Notes: generated by a model not told the origin, from the letters alone. Positions 25,912 through 39,604 are shown, counted from the first letter of the stretch. The stretch: DNA of 64,000 nucleotides from Ichthyophthirius multifiliis (GCF_000220395.1 NW_004086087.1:1-64000), one strand, 5' to 3'. Numbers and translations are program-made.

Positions 25912-26392
25912 TTTATATTACAAAATTTATAATATATTTATTTTAATTTATTTATTTTTTCTTTTAATTTTTTTTTATTTATTATAGATTTTTACATTTT
26001 ATTTTTGAGAAAAAATTATAATAATAATATTAATTAAATGTTTTTTTTGTTAGTAAAAAAAAATATTATTAATATTAAATTTAAAAAACACTATTAAGAA
26101 GAAAAAAAATTGATTTAAAAAAAAAAATTGAAAGAAGTAATAACTAAATATTAAATATTAATTATAAAGATATATATTTTTTATAAAAATTAATGAATAA
26201 ATAATTTTATAATATATTTTTTATTATTTTTTGTAATAAATTTTTAAATAAATAAAATTTTGTAATTGTTAACAATGTAAAACAAAAAAATAAATGATTT
26301 TTTTTTAAAAAAAATATATTGTATAATTTTAAAATTTATATATTTGCTTAATATTATATATTAAAATATCAATTATATAAAAAAAATATAAT
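25912..26392. other. AT-rich spacer
   Basis: Lies between the PCF11 start and the 3' end of the small TPR gene, both on the minus strand, so it should hold the PCF11 promoter. Only A/T runs are visible. Confidence 0.55.
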
Positions 26393-26785
26393 TCATTCTT
26401 AATTAAATGTTAATTAAGGAAAGAGTGTTTTAGTTGCAATTAAAGAGTCTGAAAGTTCATTATATTTTTATAATTTTTTTAATAATCTTATTTTCGTTTA
26501 ATGGCAATCCATATTATAAGGAGCAATCATCAAAATAAGATTTGCTGTTTTTAAAGAATCTTCATACTTTCCTAATTCTTCTTCGGATTTCATTTTAAAT
26601 TTCCATATTTCTAAATTTGTAGAATTTTCTTTACATGCTTTTATTGCTAAATCATATACTTTTTTATAATCACGTCCCCTAAACATATCATCTAATTTTT
26701 ATATTATTTATTAAGTAGTTAAAATATTTTATGTATTTATCTTTTATCCTTATAATTGTTATTACTATAAAATTGATTAAGACAT
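26393..26785 (-). CDS. Small TPR-like protein
   Basis: A clean single exon of 131 codons. The start is MSQSILQQQQLQGQKINTQN, a Gln-rich head of about 35 residues. Then come paired helices of TPR type: KVYDLAIKACKENSTNLEIW, then GKYEDSLKTANLILMIAPYN and a third helical hairpin ending LIATKTLFPQLTFNQE before TGA. The ORF visible in the standard code (26498-26686) is only the middle, because in-frame TAA codons flank it. It is similar in layout to small TPR co-chaperone or assembly factors, but no family is assigned. Confidence 0.75.
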
Positions 26786-26885
26786 ATTATTTTTTTTATA
26801 TATAATTTTTATTAAATTATATTATTTATTAAAAATAATAATAAATAAAATAATATCTATATTCATAAAATAAATATATATAAAA

Positions 26886-29839
26886 TCATTTATTAGTCAT
26901 TTTCATTTTAATTAATAACCCATCTAATTTTTATTACTCCCATTTATCAACTTTTATTATCTTTTTATAAAAAAATTATTTAAAATTAATATTTTTAAAA
27001 AATAAAAAAACTTCTTTTAGTCTAATATTTCTCCAAATAAATTCTTTAGTATCCTTTTTAGTTTTACTAAGCCTATTAGCAGCATTAACTTTTCCTTATT
27101 TATCACTAATTTATAGTTCATTATAAAATTCTTATAAATGATTAGTAATTTAAATTAAATCTTCTTTTTAGTTTCTATAATTTATTAAACTAAATTAAGA
27201 TATCATTTATTCTCTAATCTAAAGCCTCTCCTTTAGGCATTAAGAAATTTTAGTATATAAATTATTTCCATTTATAATTTCAAGAATATCAACTTCATTT
27301 ATCAATTCTTATTCCATTTTTGGAATAAGACATCTATATTTTTTTTAATTTAATATTTTAAGAATTATTTTTACATTTTTTATGTTAATAAAGATATTAA
27401 TTATATTCTGTTTTTATAAGAAATATCTAAAGAATCCCATAAATTTTTTAATTTTTTTAATAGAATCGTAATTTCTTAAACTTTATTTCTAATATATGTT
27501 TCTGAATGTTTTTATTCTAAATATTTTACTATGTTTTGTTCTAACTTCAGTTCAAAATTCAATATTTTTTGAGAGTAAATATTTTCATATTCCTTATCTT
27601 CATTTAGAATATAATCAATTGTCATTTAAATCTTTTTTTTTTTAAAAAAAAAATATAAAAAAAATTAAATAAAAAATTACTTTTTTAATACATTTATCTT
27701 CTTCAGAATCATTATCCCTTATTTTCCACAATAAGTTATATTATTAGTTATTAGGAAAAAATTTATAATTATAGAAATATTAAAATAATTATTAATCATT
27801 TTAAATTAATTCTTATTAAATGATTTGTTATCCGTTTTCTTATTAAATATTTAAAGTTGATTATATGTTCAAATTTTAAAAATTCTAAATGTTTTAAGTA
27901 TACAAATTATTTTCTGTTAAAGCACTATTAATATTTTTATTTGATAATGTATTTTATAAGTTTTCTTTGTTTATGTTATAATCTTGACTAAATATTGAAT
28001 TGTTTTTGCTTTTTTGAAGTTGTATTTCTTAGTTAATATTTTATTCAGGATATATTTATTGCCTTTATTAAATTATCTAGCTTTTTTGGATTTCTATATT
28101 TTAATATCCCTAATTATCATTTTCTTTTTCATTAACATTTTAGTTTTCTTTATTGTTAATATTTTCATTTTAATTTTAAAATAAAAATTATTAAATATTT
28201 TTCTAAAGTTGTTCACCGTTTTCAAGAGGAATCGTATTTAATATATTATTTATTCTTTAATAAAAATCTTTAAATAAATATATATGAAATTAAATAATAT
28301 ATTTATATAAGTAATATTTATTTTAAAATATTTTATACCTTCAGATACTTCTTATTTATTTTAAACAAGATCCTAAACTTTTTAAGTTATCTAAAATAAA
28401 TAATATTTAAATATATAAAATGAAAAAAATACATAATTAGAACTCGTATTAGTTTTAGATATTATTTTAGAATTAGAATTATATACTTCTTAATTTAAAT
28501 TATCTATCTATTTTTTATTTTTTTTTATAAATTTCTAACATAATTTTACATTTTGGTTGTCTATATTTTATTAATTGTTTCCTTATAATTAATTTAAATT
28601 ATTTTATTCAAATGATTTATTTGCTTAAATAATTTATTTTGGTATATTAATATCAATAATATTTAAATTTTTACTTTCTTTTTATTTATTTTCTTCTTTT
28701 TGATTAGATTATAATTCTTAATTACTTGAATAATTTTTTTTATCTTTAAAGTTAAATAACCTTCGTTTCTATATTTTTTTTATAATTATTATTAATTGTT
28801 TAATAAAATCTTTTTAGGATTTTCTTACTAGTTTTCTTCTTGACTACATTCTAAAAAAAAAATATAATAGAGAAAAAAATATATATAAAAAAAAACATTT
28901 ATCTGGTGAATTAGCATCTATAATATAATTATCAATAATAATAACATTTTTATCATCACTTCTATTTTTAGAAAGACTTTATTAATTATTATTTATATTG
29001 ATTAATTCATTTTTTTTTTTCTTTTTTTTCTTTATCTTATTAATAATTGATGATTTACTCTTTTATTTAATTCAATTAATTTAATTTTTTTTCTAAATCT
29101 TAGATAATTCTTAAATGTTTATTTACACTAATTTAAATTAAGTTTTATAAATCTTTCTACTATATATTTATTTCTTTTATTTTATGCTGTTTTTCTAATG
29201 TTTATTTAATCATCTAATTCTTTTCATTTTCAATTAATTATAATTTAATTTTTAAATTCTCCTCATATTATTTCTTTATACTTTCTTGTACAAATATTTT
29301 TTCATTTTCAAATTTTTTTTAATAATTAAGTTTTAATAATTTTTCCTTTTTTTTAATTCAATATCAATATCTTATTAAAAGGCCATTTTGATTTCATTTT
29401 TTATTTATTTTATTTTACTTACATTTAAATTTTCAGCTTAAATTTATTCCAATTTCAACTTATATCTTTCTTTTATTATATCTTCTAACGAATCTTCAAT
29501 ACAAAGTTTTTTTGTTTTAAATGGTTTTCTTTTTTTTCTATTAATTCTTTTTTTTATTAGTATTGTTAAAATATATCACTTTTATTATATATATTTTCTA
29601 TTTTTTAGTCTAATTGCAAATCTAATTATTATCTAATCTAATTCTAATTATTTTATAACTAAATTCTGTATTTTTGACTAAGCTCTTTATAAATTTATTA
29701 TTCAATCTTTTTTTAATAATTTATTTAAATATTTTTTTTAATTTTTTTATTCAAACTATAAATTAATAAAGTTTACTTATGGAATTATTTATTAAACCTA
29801 AAGAAGGGCTTTTTCAATTATTTCTTGGTTTTGTTGCAT
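26886..29839 (-). CDS. Large coiled-coil protein, family unknown
   Basis: The start is inferred at ATG 29839 (MQQNQEIIEKALLQVQQIIP). Most of the 3 kb reads on the minus strand as Lys/Gln/Asn/Glu-rich coiled coil interrupted by several short introns (for example around 28860-28900 and 27640-27690), whose borders I did not all resolve. The C-terminal part is clear: LIPKMEQELINEVDILEIIN, then NAANRLSKTKKDTKEFIWRN and LKE, an optional 51-bp intron, and KVDKWEQQKLDGLLIKMKMT before TGA at 26886-26888. The length and coiled-coil content suggest a cytoskeletal or ciliary component (inference). The two ends are on the same strand without an obvious break, but a split into two genes cannot be excluded. 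Confidence 0.6.
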
Positions 29840-30200
29840 TAATATTAAATAATTATATTTTTAATATTTAAAAATTTCGCTGTTGTATAATTCTTTTTTA
29901 TAAATACTAATATAAAATTATATTTAAATAATAATAATTATATTTATTCTTTAAAAATGATATAATTTTTATATAAAAACCAAAAAAATGATATTAAAAT
30001 TATAAATAATGTATTAATATATTAGTTGGATATTTTTATGAAATTAATAGAGACTTAAAAAATAAAAAATTAATATTAAATAACATAACAAATTTTTAAG
30101 ATCATTTTAATCAATTAAGTATTATTTAAATATTGCTAATCTAATCTATAAAACTACAATAAAATAAATAATTAATAATAATTGTTTTATTAACAATAAT
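29840..30200. other. Divergent promoter region
   Basis: About 360 bp between the start of the leftward coiled-coil gene and the start of the rightward LRR gene, so it should contain both promoters. Only A/T-rich sequence is seen; no motif stands out. Confidence 0.5.
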
Positions 30201-31692
30201 ATGATATAAAGTTAAGAGGTGTTACACTAAAAATTAAATAACAATTGCTGTATAAATAATAGTATAATTTAAAATTAATTGAACAAGTTGTAAATTTGTG
30301 ATGTTTGTGTTTTTAATTAATAAAAATGTCTAAAACGATTTGATATAATTATTAGAAATTCAAATATTATAACTTAGCTTAATAAAGATTTAAATTTAAA
30401 TGAAATAAAACTGTTTTTAAATAAATTATGGTAAAAACATGTTCGATAATTTGAGAAAAAGAAAAATTTATTTTTAAGTAATATTGAAAAATATAATGAT
30501 GTAATAATTTAATTAATACAATATGAAGGAATAATAAAGAATATAAATTTAAACTAAAAATAATGGAATGACTGTTAAATTTTAGGTTCTTATTAAAGCA
30601 AAAATACTAAATAAATAATCGAAAATTATAATCAAAGCTTAGAATTTCTTTAAAAAATAAGGCTAAATTAATAAATGGACCAGTACTTAATATTGAATAA
30701 TATTAAAGAATTGTTTAAAAAACAAACTCAATAATATGATAATTTATTATAGAAATACAAGTAAATTATATATTTATTAAAAAAATTCTATATTTATACA
30801 TTATATAAAAAGTTTATGCAATATTGTAACTTTAAATTCTCTTTAAAATTTTCTTGATTAAAATTTTTGCGATTAATTTCTAAATTAATAAATTTAAATT
30901 GTTTAAACTAATACATTATGGAACTTAGCAGGATTCGATTTTATTTTAAGAATAACTAATATATAATTTATTCACTAAATATATATTATAAATAAATTTT
31001 TTAAATATAAAACAAATTTTTACTATTAAGTGTATTTATTTTAGGATTAGTATTAGTTTAATTTTGAAAAATTCTTATATTAAATTTAAGTTTTATAATT
31101 TTATTAAATACATAATTTATAGATATATTTAAAAAAAATAATTTTAAAAGAAGATGAAGTTAGTAAATTATTCTAATGTATTTAAAATTTCTCCTGCCTT
31201 GAGTATTTTGGATTAAGTATTAATATTTAAGGAAAAATGAGTTACAATCTAACTAATTTGCTTTCTTAATTATTAGTAAAAAATATGTTTTCTCTTAAAA
31301 AACTTTCTTTATCATTTTAAAACTCAAATTAAAGTAAAGAGTCGTTTATAATTATAGAACCTTTAATAAATGGAATAAGCTAATTATTTTATTTAGAGTT
31401 TTTATATATTAGCTTAAAAAATAATTAGATCAATAAAAAAAACGGATTAAGCATTGGAAAAATGTTTTATCTTTTAAAAAATATTTAAATAATTTGTATT
31501 TATTTAGAAAAAAACAAATTAGAAAGTAAAGCATGTATTTAAATTGTAAAAAATATTAGCAGCTTGTAAAATATTAAATATGTCTCTTTAAATTTTGAAG
31601 ATAATTTGATTACTGACGAAAAGAAGCAAAAATTAAAATAATTATTTAAACAAAAAATCTAAATTTAGTTAAAAAAACAATTAATTTTATGA
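30201..31692 (+). CDS. Leucine-rich repeat protein with N-terminal coiled region
   Basis: Exon 1 (30201-30760) opens MIQSQEVLHQKLNNN and contains a Cys-containing stretch (CDVCVFNQQKC), then charged helices (LFLSNIEKYNDVIIQLIQYE; LEFLQKIRLNQQMDQYLIL). It ends at a GT donor. One or more introns lie in 30761-31130 and are not resolved. The final exon (from about 31140) shows LRR/RNI-like pattern: CLEYFGLSINIQGKM, MFSLKKLSLSFQNSNQSKE, LFYLEFLYISLKNN, LKNIQIICIYLEKNKL, LQNIKYVSLNFEDNLITDE. TGA is at 31690-31692. The layout (a short Cys-containing and coiled head plus LRR tail) resembles many ciliate TRIM-like/LRR proteins, but the Cys pattern is too weak to name a B-box. Confidence 0.65.
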
Positions 31693-31845
31693 ATAAAAAA
31701 ACAATTTATGGATTAAAATATTATTATTATTTATATTTTTATTGTTATTTCTTTTTAAAATAAATATAATTAATTTATTAATAAAAATAAAAAAAGAATA
31801 ACCATTCTTATATATAAAAAAATATCATTTATTTTTATATAAAAT

Positions 31846-33705
31846 TCATTTATTAAATAACATTTTCCTATATTTCAAAAATACTTTTCTTCCAACTAAA
31901 TTTACATCATTTTCTTTAACTTCTTCTTACTAATTTTCCTAAAAGAAGATTCCATTTGAAAATAAGGCTTTGATTTTACCACTTTTGCCAAACGCACACT
32001 AAATTTTCCCTACATTCCCGAAATTCTCAATATAAATACTTTTATTTAAAAATAACTCAATTTTCGTTTCTTTTTTAAACATATCCTTAATAATAATAGT
32101 AAATCCATCACAAACTTTTTCTACAGTTCCTTCTCTTGTTTTTTCCCTAAAAATTTTCAACTTTTTATCTTTATTAAAATCTCCTTGAACCAACGCGACG
32201 AGAGCGTTTCCATAAAAACCCAACCTACATAAATTTGATGAAACATCAGTATCAAATTTTGAACAAATAAAAAGCGTACCAGCACTTGCGTACATTTCTT
32301 TTTCGAATTCTATTAATGCAAAAAGTTATTCATCAGCCTTTTTTTATTATATATATTCATCATAACATTCCACATATTCATATTATTTATTAAAATCGAA
32401 AATATACCCGCCTTTTTTTTTACCACCCTCATCAAAATTTATATTCACTTTTATTGATTCTAATTCTTTTTATTCTTCTATATTTATCTCATGTTTGAAT
32501 AATTTTATGCTACCCATACATGTAAAATGACAGGTTGTTATATGGTATTTTCCTTTAGATTTTATCGGATATTTGAAGTAATTTACTTTATTAACCTTTG
32601 TATATAATTATATATAACTTTTATAAAAAAAATACAGGAATAATTGAATATTTAGTAAATTAAGCTATTCCTGGTGTGCATGCTATTCCTCTTTCAATTA
32701 AATTATGGTCTAATTATGTAAAAAGGATGGCTGCACGATCTCCTTAAATAATCTAATTTACTGGTTTTTTGAACATTTGCATTGACTTGGATTTTTTTGT
32801 TTATTTTATTAATGGAAATTCGACTTCTTAGCCTGAAGTATGCGAACCTTAAATAACAGTACCTGTAATGACACTTCCTTTGCCTTTAATAGGAAAACAA
32901 TGGTCTATTAAAAAATAAAAAGGACCATCTTTATTCCTTTTAGGTATTTCTATTTAATCTAAAAGACAATCAATTAACAACTACATATTTTTATTTTCAT
33001 TTTCGACTGCTGAAACTGGAATTATAGGAACATTTTAACCAAATTTAGTTTTTTAAAATACTTTCTGCAACTATTCCTTTTTTTTTATTATTATTTCTTC
33101 TCGTTTTTCTATAGGTTATATTGTATCTATTTTATTTAAAACCACAATTAATTTCTATATTAAAAGTTCAGCTGTATTTTTTATAATTATAAAAAAACAA
33201 TTTTTTTAATAAAAAAATTACCAATAACTAAACATTCAGCAGTTTATGTTTAAATTCCTTTGTTTATATCAATTACTAAAAACATTATATCTATTATGGA
33301 TGCACCTCCTAATATTGTCTTTATTAATGATGCATGTCCAGGGCAATCTACGAGTGTGAATTATAAATATTCAGCTTTTAATTATTCCCGAAATTTTTCA
33401 GGATTTCGTGTGAAAAAAGCCGAAAAACCTAAATCTAGGGTTATACCTCGCTCTTAGCTTTAAGGATTTTTATCTAAAGATGCTGTAGATGTTATTTTAC
33501 TTAAAGCTTTTGATAAACTGGTTTTTCCACTATCTATATGTCCTAATACACCTTTTAATTGTTTATTTTTATATATATTTTTATTTTATTTTGTAATTAA
33601 ATTTATAAATAAACCTATGTTTATATTAAAAGTGGATTAAGGGGTTATTTTTTACATTTCTTCTTCGGTAAATGCATATCTGTTGAATTCCTTTGATTCT
33701 TCCAT
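31846..33705 (-). CDS. EEFSEC: Selenocysteine-specific elongation factor eEFSec
   Basis: Start ATG 33705 (MEESKEFNRYAFTEEEMQKI). After a 63-bp intron (33552-33614) the GTPase motifs follow: GHIDSGKTSLSKAL (G1), the QSQERGITLDLGF segment (G2) that is diagnostic for eEFSec, VDCPGHASLI (G3) and LNKID (G4). A second intron (about 33180-33225) splits CLVI from AELLIQKLIVV; a third lies near 32595-32640. Domain 2 reads IDHCFPIKGKGSVITGTVIQG; the C-terminal domain IV reads KYHITTCHFTCMGSIKLF and ends YRKMLFNK before TGA. About 560 residues against ~600 in human. It delivers Sec-tRNA to ribosomes at UGA (known). In this genome TGA is also the only stop codon. Confidence 0.93.
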
Positions 33706-33931
33706 TATTTTTTTATTTGAATTTTTATTTTTTGTGTTTTAAAGCAGAAAAATAAGATTATATTTATAATTATTAATTATTATATTAATGTGTATCTTAT
33801 TATTTATTAAATTATTAAAAAATAAAAAATAAATTATATACTTTATTCTAAATTAATGAAATATAAAAAAAAATAACAATGTATTATTATTAAATTATTA
33901 AAATAATATTATCATATTCCTTAAGACTACC

Positions 33932-35450
33932 TCATAACAACAATATAAAAAAGAGAAACGATTCCCGTAACTAGCATATAATTAAACAAACAAAAAGAAA
34001 AAGAAACCTCTATAAACTAATTAGTATAAAATCCAAACTAATTAATAAGTTTGAAAAGATTCCTTGCGTTTTAAAAATGTTCCTAAAAAAAATTACTATC
34101 TCTATTTTAATCAACAATATTATCATATTTCCCCCCTTATTAAACATATCCTCCATTAAAAATATAGCATCTATATAACACCAAAAACACAAAAATTAAA
34201 GGAATAACAACTCTACAAAATAATTAATAAGTAATAAGTACCATAACTTATACATAGGCCGAAACTTTAGCTCTAATCGACTCGAAAGTAATAGTATCCG
34301 AATCATTTACTAAAACTTTTAGATTCTCATATCCTTTTAGCATATATAATTGTAATTGATATTTTAAAGTTCCAGCTAAACACAAGCAATGGATAAAAAT
34401 TAATATATATCTGAAATATTAGACTTAAAAGTACTAATTATGCCCTATAATATCCTCTATAACTACCCTGAGAGGTTTTAAATAAAGTAATATAACCAAT
34501 AAATTAGTTAATAATGCAAAATTTAATAAATAAAAATTCTTTTTGTGGAATTTTAGGGTAAGACCTGTGTGTAAGTTGATTGTTTTTTCTAAATTAGCCT
34601 CCTCTTATCCTTCTTCTTATTATTTGATTTCTTCACTTTCTAAATCTCCCTTAATTAAATATTACATATTATTCACATAAGTAAGACTAAATCTTATCAA
34701 AGAAGGTGCGACGCTAAATACAACTAAAGTATTAATAAAAATTCCAAACAATTAAAAAGCTTCAACAGACATTTCAACTGGTTTTACTTGTAAAGCTTTT
34801 TAAAATTATTCTTTTATGTGTTAGTTTTAGTTTTTAACTGCATTAGAAAAATCTATATCTATTAATTCTTTAAAACCGAAAAAAAGCACAGAAATTAAAA
34901 GATTAGAAATAAAAGAAACTAAAAAAGACACTTTTGAATCATAACTTTTCATACCAGCTATTTTTACAGATTTTAGTAAATAATATATCGTTATAAATTA
35001 AGCCATTACTCCTATTATAAATAATAAGTTGCTATAAGTGTTAAATTTTAAGATTTAGGGAATATTTGTCTTATTTATTATAAATGATATTATTAAATGT
35101 ATGAAAAAACATGAAAATAACATTATTGTAAAATCTAATTCTCTCATATAGGCTGTTTTGTAAAAATAACTGAAATTCGACTTTATCATTTTTAATGGAA
35201 GTAATGGTTTTTTCTATTTTTAATTTTTAATTTTAATTTTAATTTTTAATATTTAATTTTTTACTCCTTTAGGATTTTTAGAAAATTTTTCTTATTCTTT
35301 TCTTAATTCTTTTATTTCTTTCTCGTCAGGGGGAAGAAACACTAATATGTCTTTTGGAATAAATAGAAAATTAGGTTTTCGTGTTTTTAATTAAAAATAT
35401 ATAAAGAGTAATATAATAAATATTATTAAATCAAATGATAATATTGCCAT
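33932..35450 (-). CDS. TMEM161-like multi-pass membrane protein
   Basis: Start ATG 35450 gives an N-terminal helix (ILSFDLIIFIILLFIYFQ), then the IPKDI motif and an acidic linker found in TMEM161. A 51-bp intron follows, then at least seven hydrophobic segments with recognisable anchors: YFYKTAYMRELDFTIMLF, SVAPSLIRFSLTYVNNM, NFALLTNLLVILLYLKPL and IRAKVSAYVQVMVLITYQ. TMEM161 proteins are conserved membrane proteins of poorly known function. In the sequence as given no in-frame TGA occurs before the eEFSec start. One extra base at the A6 run 33947-33952 would place a TGA at 33932-33934, which I use as the provisional end. Confidence 0.75.
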
Positions 35451-36039
35451 TTTTTTATTAAAAAAAATTAATTTAATTAAGATTTTTTTTATATATTTAA
35501 GAAAAATATAATATTTTAAATTTGAAATAATATAAATATATTTTATTTAAATAAAATATTTATAAGATTATCTTAATATTAAAAATTAAGAAATAATATG
35601 AACATATAAATATTAGTAATAAAAAATTGATATAGACTGAAATATAGATTAAAAAAAATAATTATTTGTAAAATAGAAAACATAAAATAAAAATTATAAA
35701 TAAAAAAAAATTATAAATATTTTATTAAAAAAATTTAATATTTAAAAAAAAAAAAATTATTAAATAATGTATTTATTAAATATAACAATATTTTAAAAAT
35801 GAATATATAGAGAGTTACAATAATTGATTTTTTTTTATTAATTAAATAAGGATAATATTTATAAAGTATATATATTGATATATTTAATAAAGAAAATCAA
35901 AAATAATACTATATAAATTCTTATATAAAAAAACATAATAAAAATTAATAGGAGTCATTTATTAAATATAATTAAAAAGATAGAGAAATAATAATATTAA
36001 TTTTTTTTATCATAAAAAAAAAAAAGTAAAAAACTCAAC

Positions 36040-36087
<48 letters not shown>

Positions 36088-38143
36088 AATATTTTTATAT
36101 TAATATATAATTATTTACTTTAAATTTATTTATTTAAAAAAAAAATATTTAAATTAATTTTTTTTATATAATTTATATTTTTTTAATAAAAATCATATTT
36201 TAAATTAAGCAGAAATTTAATATAATAAATATTAATTTATTAAAGATTTAAATATATATGATATTTTATTTAAATATTTATAATATATTACTTTTTAATT
36301 ATATAATGAATATTTACTAATCTAAAATTTTATTAGTAAAATATCTAAAAAAATTATTTATATATTTTTATGTAACATTTTTTATTTTTTTTATGTATTT
36401 TTCTAATTTTTTATAATTACATATTTATAATTATTTTTTATTATATAATTTTATATTTTTAATAATAATTATATTCTATCTATTAAGTTTGAATAATATT
36501 AGTTAAATTATATAATTTAATTTATCATCTTAATTTATTTAATTATAATATTTACTTATTATTTTATTAACCTATTCCAATTATATTCATTTTTTTCATT
36601 AAATAAATATTATATTTATTCAAAAAATTATATATTGATTTATTTTTAATATATTTTAGTTTAAATATATTTTATATCTATAAATTCATATTAATTCTTT
36701 AAATGCCTTTGTTGTTTATTTTTATATATCTATTTAAAAATTCTTAAATTTTATATCCATAATTATTGTTAATTATTTTTTGATATTTATATTAAAAAAA
36801 TAATATTATAAATTCTTTAATTTTTTTTTTTATAATAATATATCAATATATTTACTATATTACAATTTTACGTTTTTAATTAATATTTACTATTTCATAA
36901 TAATATTATTAATTAAAAATAAAATTAGATCTTTAACAAAAATTGATTTTTTTAAATCATTATAATTATATATGAAATTAATAAAATAAAAAAAAGTATT
37001 TTTTAAAAGTTAAATTTTTATAAATATTTTGTTAATAGTTAATAATTTAATTATTTTCAGATTTTTATTTGTTAGATATAGAGAAATAAAATATGTTTTT
37101 TGAAAATAATTTACATTTAATTATGTTTTTATTTTTCATAATTGCCTATTCACATTTAAAAATTTCTTGTATTTTATTTTCATAATATTGTTGTTCATTG
37201 ATATTTTTAATAAAAATCGCAAGCAATTAAATGATAATTTTTATTTATAATTTTTATTTATAGTTTTTTAACAATGTTTAATTAAAAAAGGCTATATTAT
37301 GTTTTTTTACTATAATTAATATATTAGATTATTATAACGAAGCCACATTTATTGACCATATAGCTAATTTATTTATTTAAAAAATCTAAATAATCAATAA
37401 TATTTATTAATTAATTATACAAATTATATAACAAAAATATTAAAATATTTAAATAATATTTTTTAAAAAATATTTTTTTAATCTTATATTTTTTTTTATT
37501 TTTATAATTAACTACTAAAAAATACAATATTAATATTAAAAATATGAAATGTATAAATTTAATAAATAAATCATTAAAAAAACTTATATAATTAAATACA
37601 TTCTTATTTCTTATAAGATAATATAAAAAAAATAATTAAATAAATATAAGATAAAATTTAATAATATATTTTATAATAAATAAAAATAATATTAAAATTT
37701 AAGTATTTTATAGTAAATATATATTAAATAATAAATTTAATATATATATTTATATATATATATTTAATAATTAAAAATATTTTATTATTAAAACTATTTA
37801 AATACATTATCTATTTTATTTTATTTTATTTTAAATTATGTTTATTTAAGCTTTTTTTAAATTTTTATTTAAATTTGCAAATATTTTATTTTTATTTATT
37901 TCAGGGATAATTATATAAAAAAATATTCGATTCACAAAATTATAAGTATAGTAAATTTTATTTTATATTTTATTAATTTATATATTTAATTTTGTCTGAT
38001 TTCATTTTTTTGTCTTTAGTTGTTTAATAAATTATAAAATTAAAGATATAATATATATAATTTTAAAATTTTTATTAAATTAAAAATCATTTAATATGTT
38101 TATAATAATATTATTACATTTATAACTAATTTAATTTTTTTGT
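35451..38143. other. Long AT-rich gene-free region
   Basis: About 2.7 kb with a (TA)n tract at about 36042-36081. No coding signal on either strand with the ciliate code, and no GC-enriched block that would suggest RNA. Confidence 0.6.
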
Positions 38144-38673
38144 TCAAATAAATTATGAATTATATAATGCATTTTAGAAATAAATTTTACTATTTAATAT
38201 AAATAAAACATTATTTTCTTAACAAATTTTTAGTTTATATAATAAATTAGGTATTGTCTTTTACTTTAATTCATAAAAGTTCACAAAATATTTATTTTCT
38301 TTATTTACATTTGCTAATTATTAAAATACTTCTTTAATATCTTTATTATTTTCAAGAAATTATTTATATTCAATCAAATAATATGGTATAAATTCTAAAT
38401 AAATAATATAAATTATAAAGAATTATTATATTTTTTTTTTAAAAAAAACCTTTGATATTTTATTATTAATATTTTTCATTATGAACCAAAAATTTGTTTA
38501 AAAACTTAAAGTTTAATCCTACTTTATTATCAACTTCTTATAAATAATCTTAATTATTTAATAAACTTTAAATATTTTCATTTAAATTTTCTTTTATATA
38601 TTCTTAAAAATCCTCCAAATTAAATCCTTAAAATTATTAAAATTATGCAATTTCAAAAATACTATTAACTAAA

Positions 38674-38708
<35 letters not shown>

Positions 38709-39416
38709 TTAATAATAATAATAACAACATACATTATAGAATTTTATTTTTAATAAGTATTTAATGTGTATGTAATATAATTTTAATCTAAAACTTAAGA
38801 TATAAATCTAATAAAAAATCACACATTTTGCATTCGTTTTCATCAAAAGATAATTAAAACTAGTCTATAATTAAAACAGGAATAATTTTGTTTTCATTAA
38901 AAGTACTAATAGTCTATTTTAACTAATCTATATTTTAAAACCCTAAAGATTATTCAATATCTTTTTAATTAATAATTGTTTTTTATAACTTTATATATAA
39001 TGCAGGTTCTTTGTTTTATATTTCTTTCGTAAACTCTTAAAGAAAATACTAACATCCTTAATCTTCTTCAGAAAATAAAATCTTAAAGTATTCTTTTTCT
39101 TCTAAAAGTTAATTTTTGTAATAAACATGGCTATATTTTTCAATTTAAGAGGTAAATTTTAATATTTTGGCGTATAATAAATGTTTTATTCGTAAAACTT
39201 TGAGGAAAAGTTTACTTCTGTCAATCCTAAGAGAGAGAAGTTTACATAATTTTATGTTTTTAATTCATTTATTATTATAAATAAAAACAATGAAAATTTT
39301 AATACCAAAATAAATCTTATTTTATCTTTTTAAGGAATTTACGAATTCCAAATACTTAAAGAAGCATAAATTACTAAAACTGTAATATTTATAATAAATA
39401 AAAATTAAAAAAGCAT
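38144..39416 (-). CDS. Unknown membrane protein with ATPase-like Walker B stretch
   Basis: Start ATG 39416 gives a hydrophobic N-terminus (MLFQFLFIINITVLVIYASL) and a second helix (IRFILVLKFSLFLFIII). The soluble part contains YKNQLLEEKEYFKILFSEED, then KIIPVLIIDQFQLSFDE, which looks like the beta strand plus acidic Walker B of ATPase_2/STAND-type proteins, then CDFLLDLYLKFQIKIILHTH. I did not find a P-loop. One frame change is needed near 39160. An intron region with (AAT)n lies at about 38680-38705 and another at about 38400-38440. The C-terminus (LEFIPYYLIEYKQFLENN ... LYNSQFI) ends at TGA 38144-38146. The family is not recognised. It could be a mitochondrial or ER-anchored P-loop relative. 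Confidence 0.5.
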
Positions 39417-39604
39417 TTTATTTTTATTTATAAATATAATATTTTTATATAGTAAATAAAAAAATATATAATAAATAATATTTTAAATAATTTTTTTTAT
39501 TTCTTTAGTTTTTATTATTATTATTTTATTTTTTATAAATGATGTGTAAAAAATAATATATTTTTTTTGTTTATTTTTTTTTAAAAAAATATATTTAAAT
39601 TCTT

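Noticed and set aside
35451-38143. Fossil transposon or virus-like element in the long gene-free regions
   Set aside because: No reverse transcriptase, integrase, transposase, capsid or polymerase motif was seen with the ciliate code on either strand.
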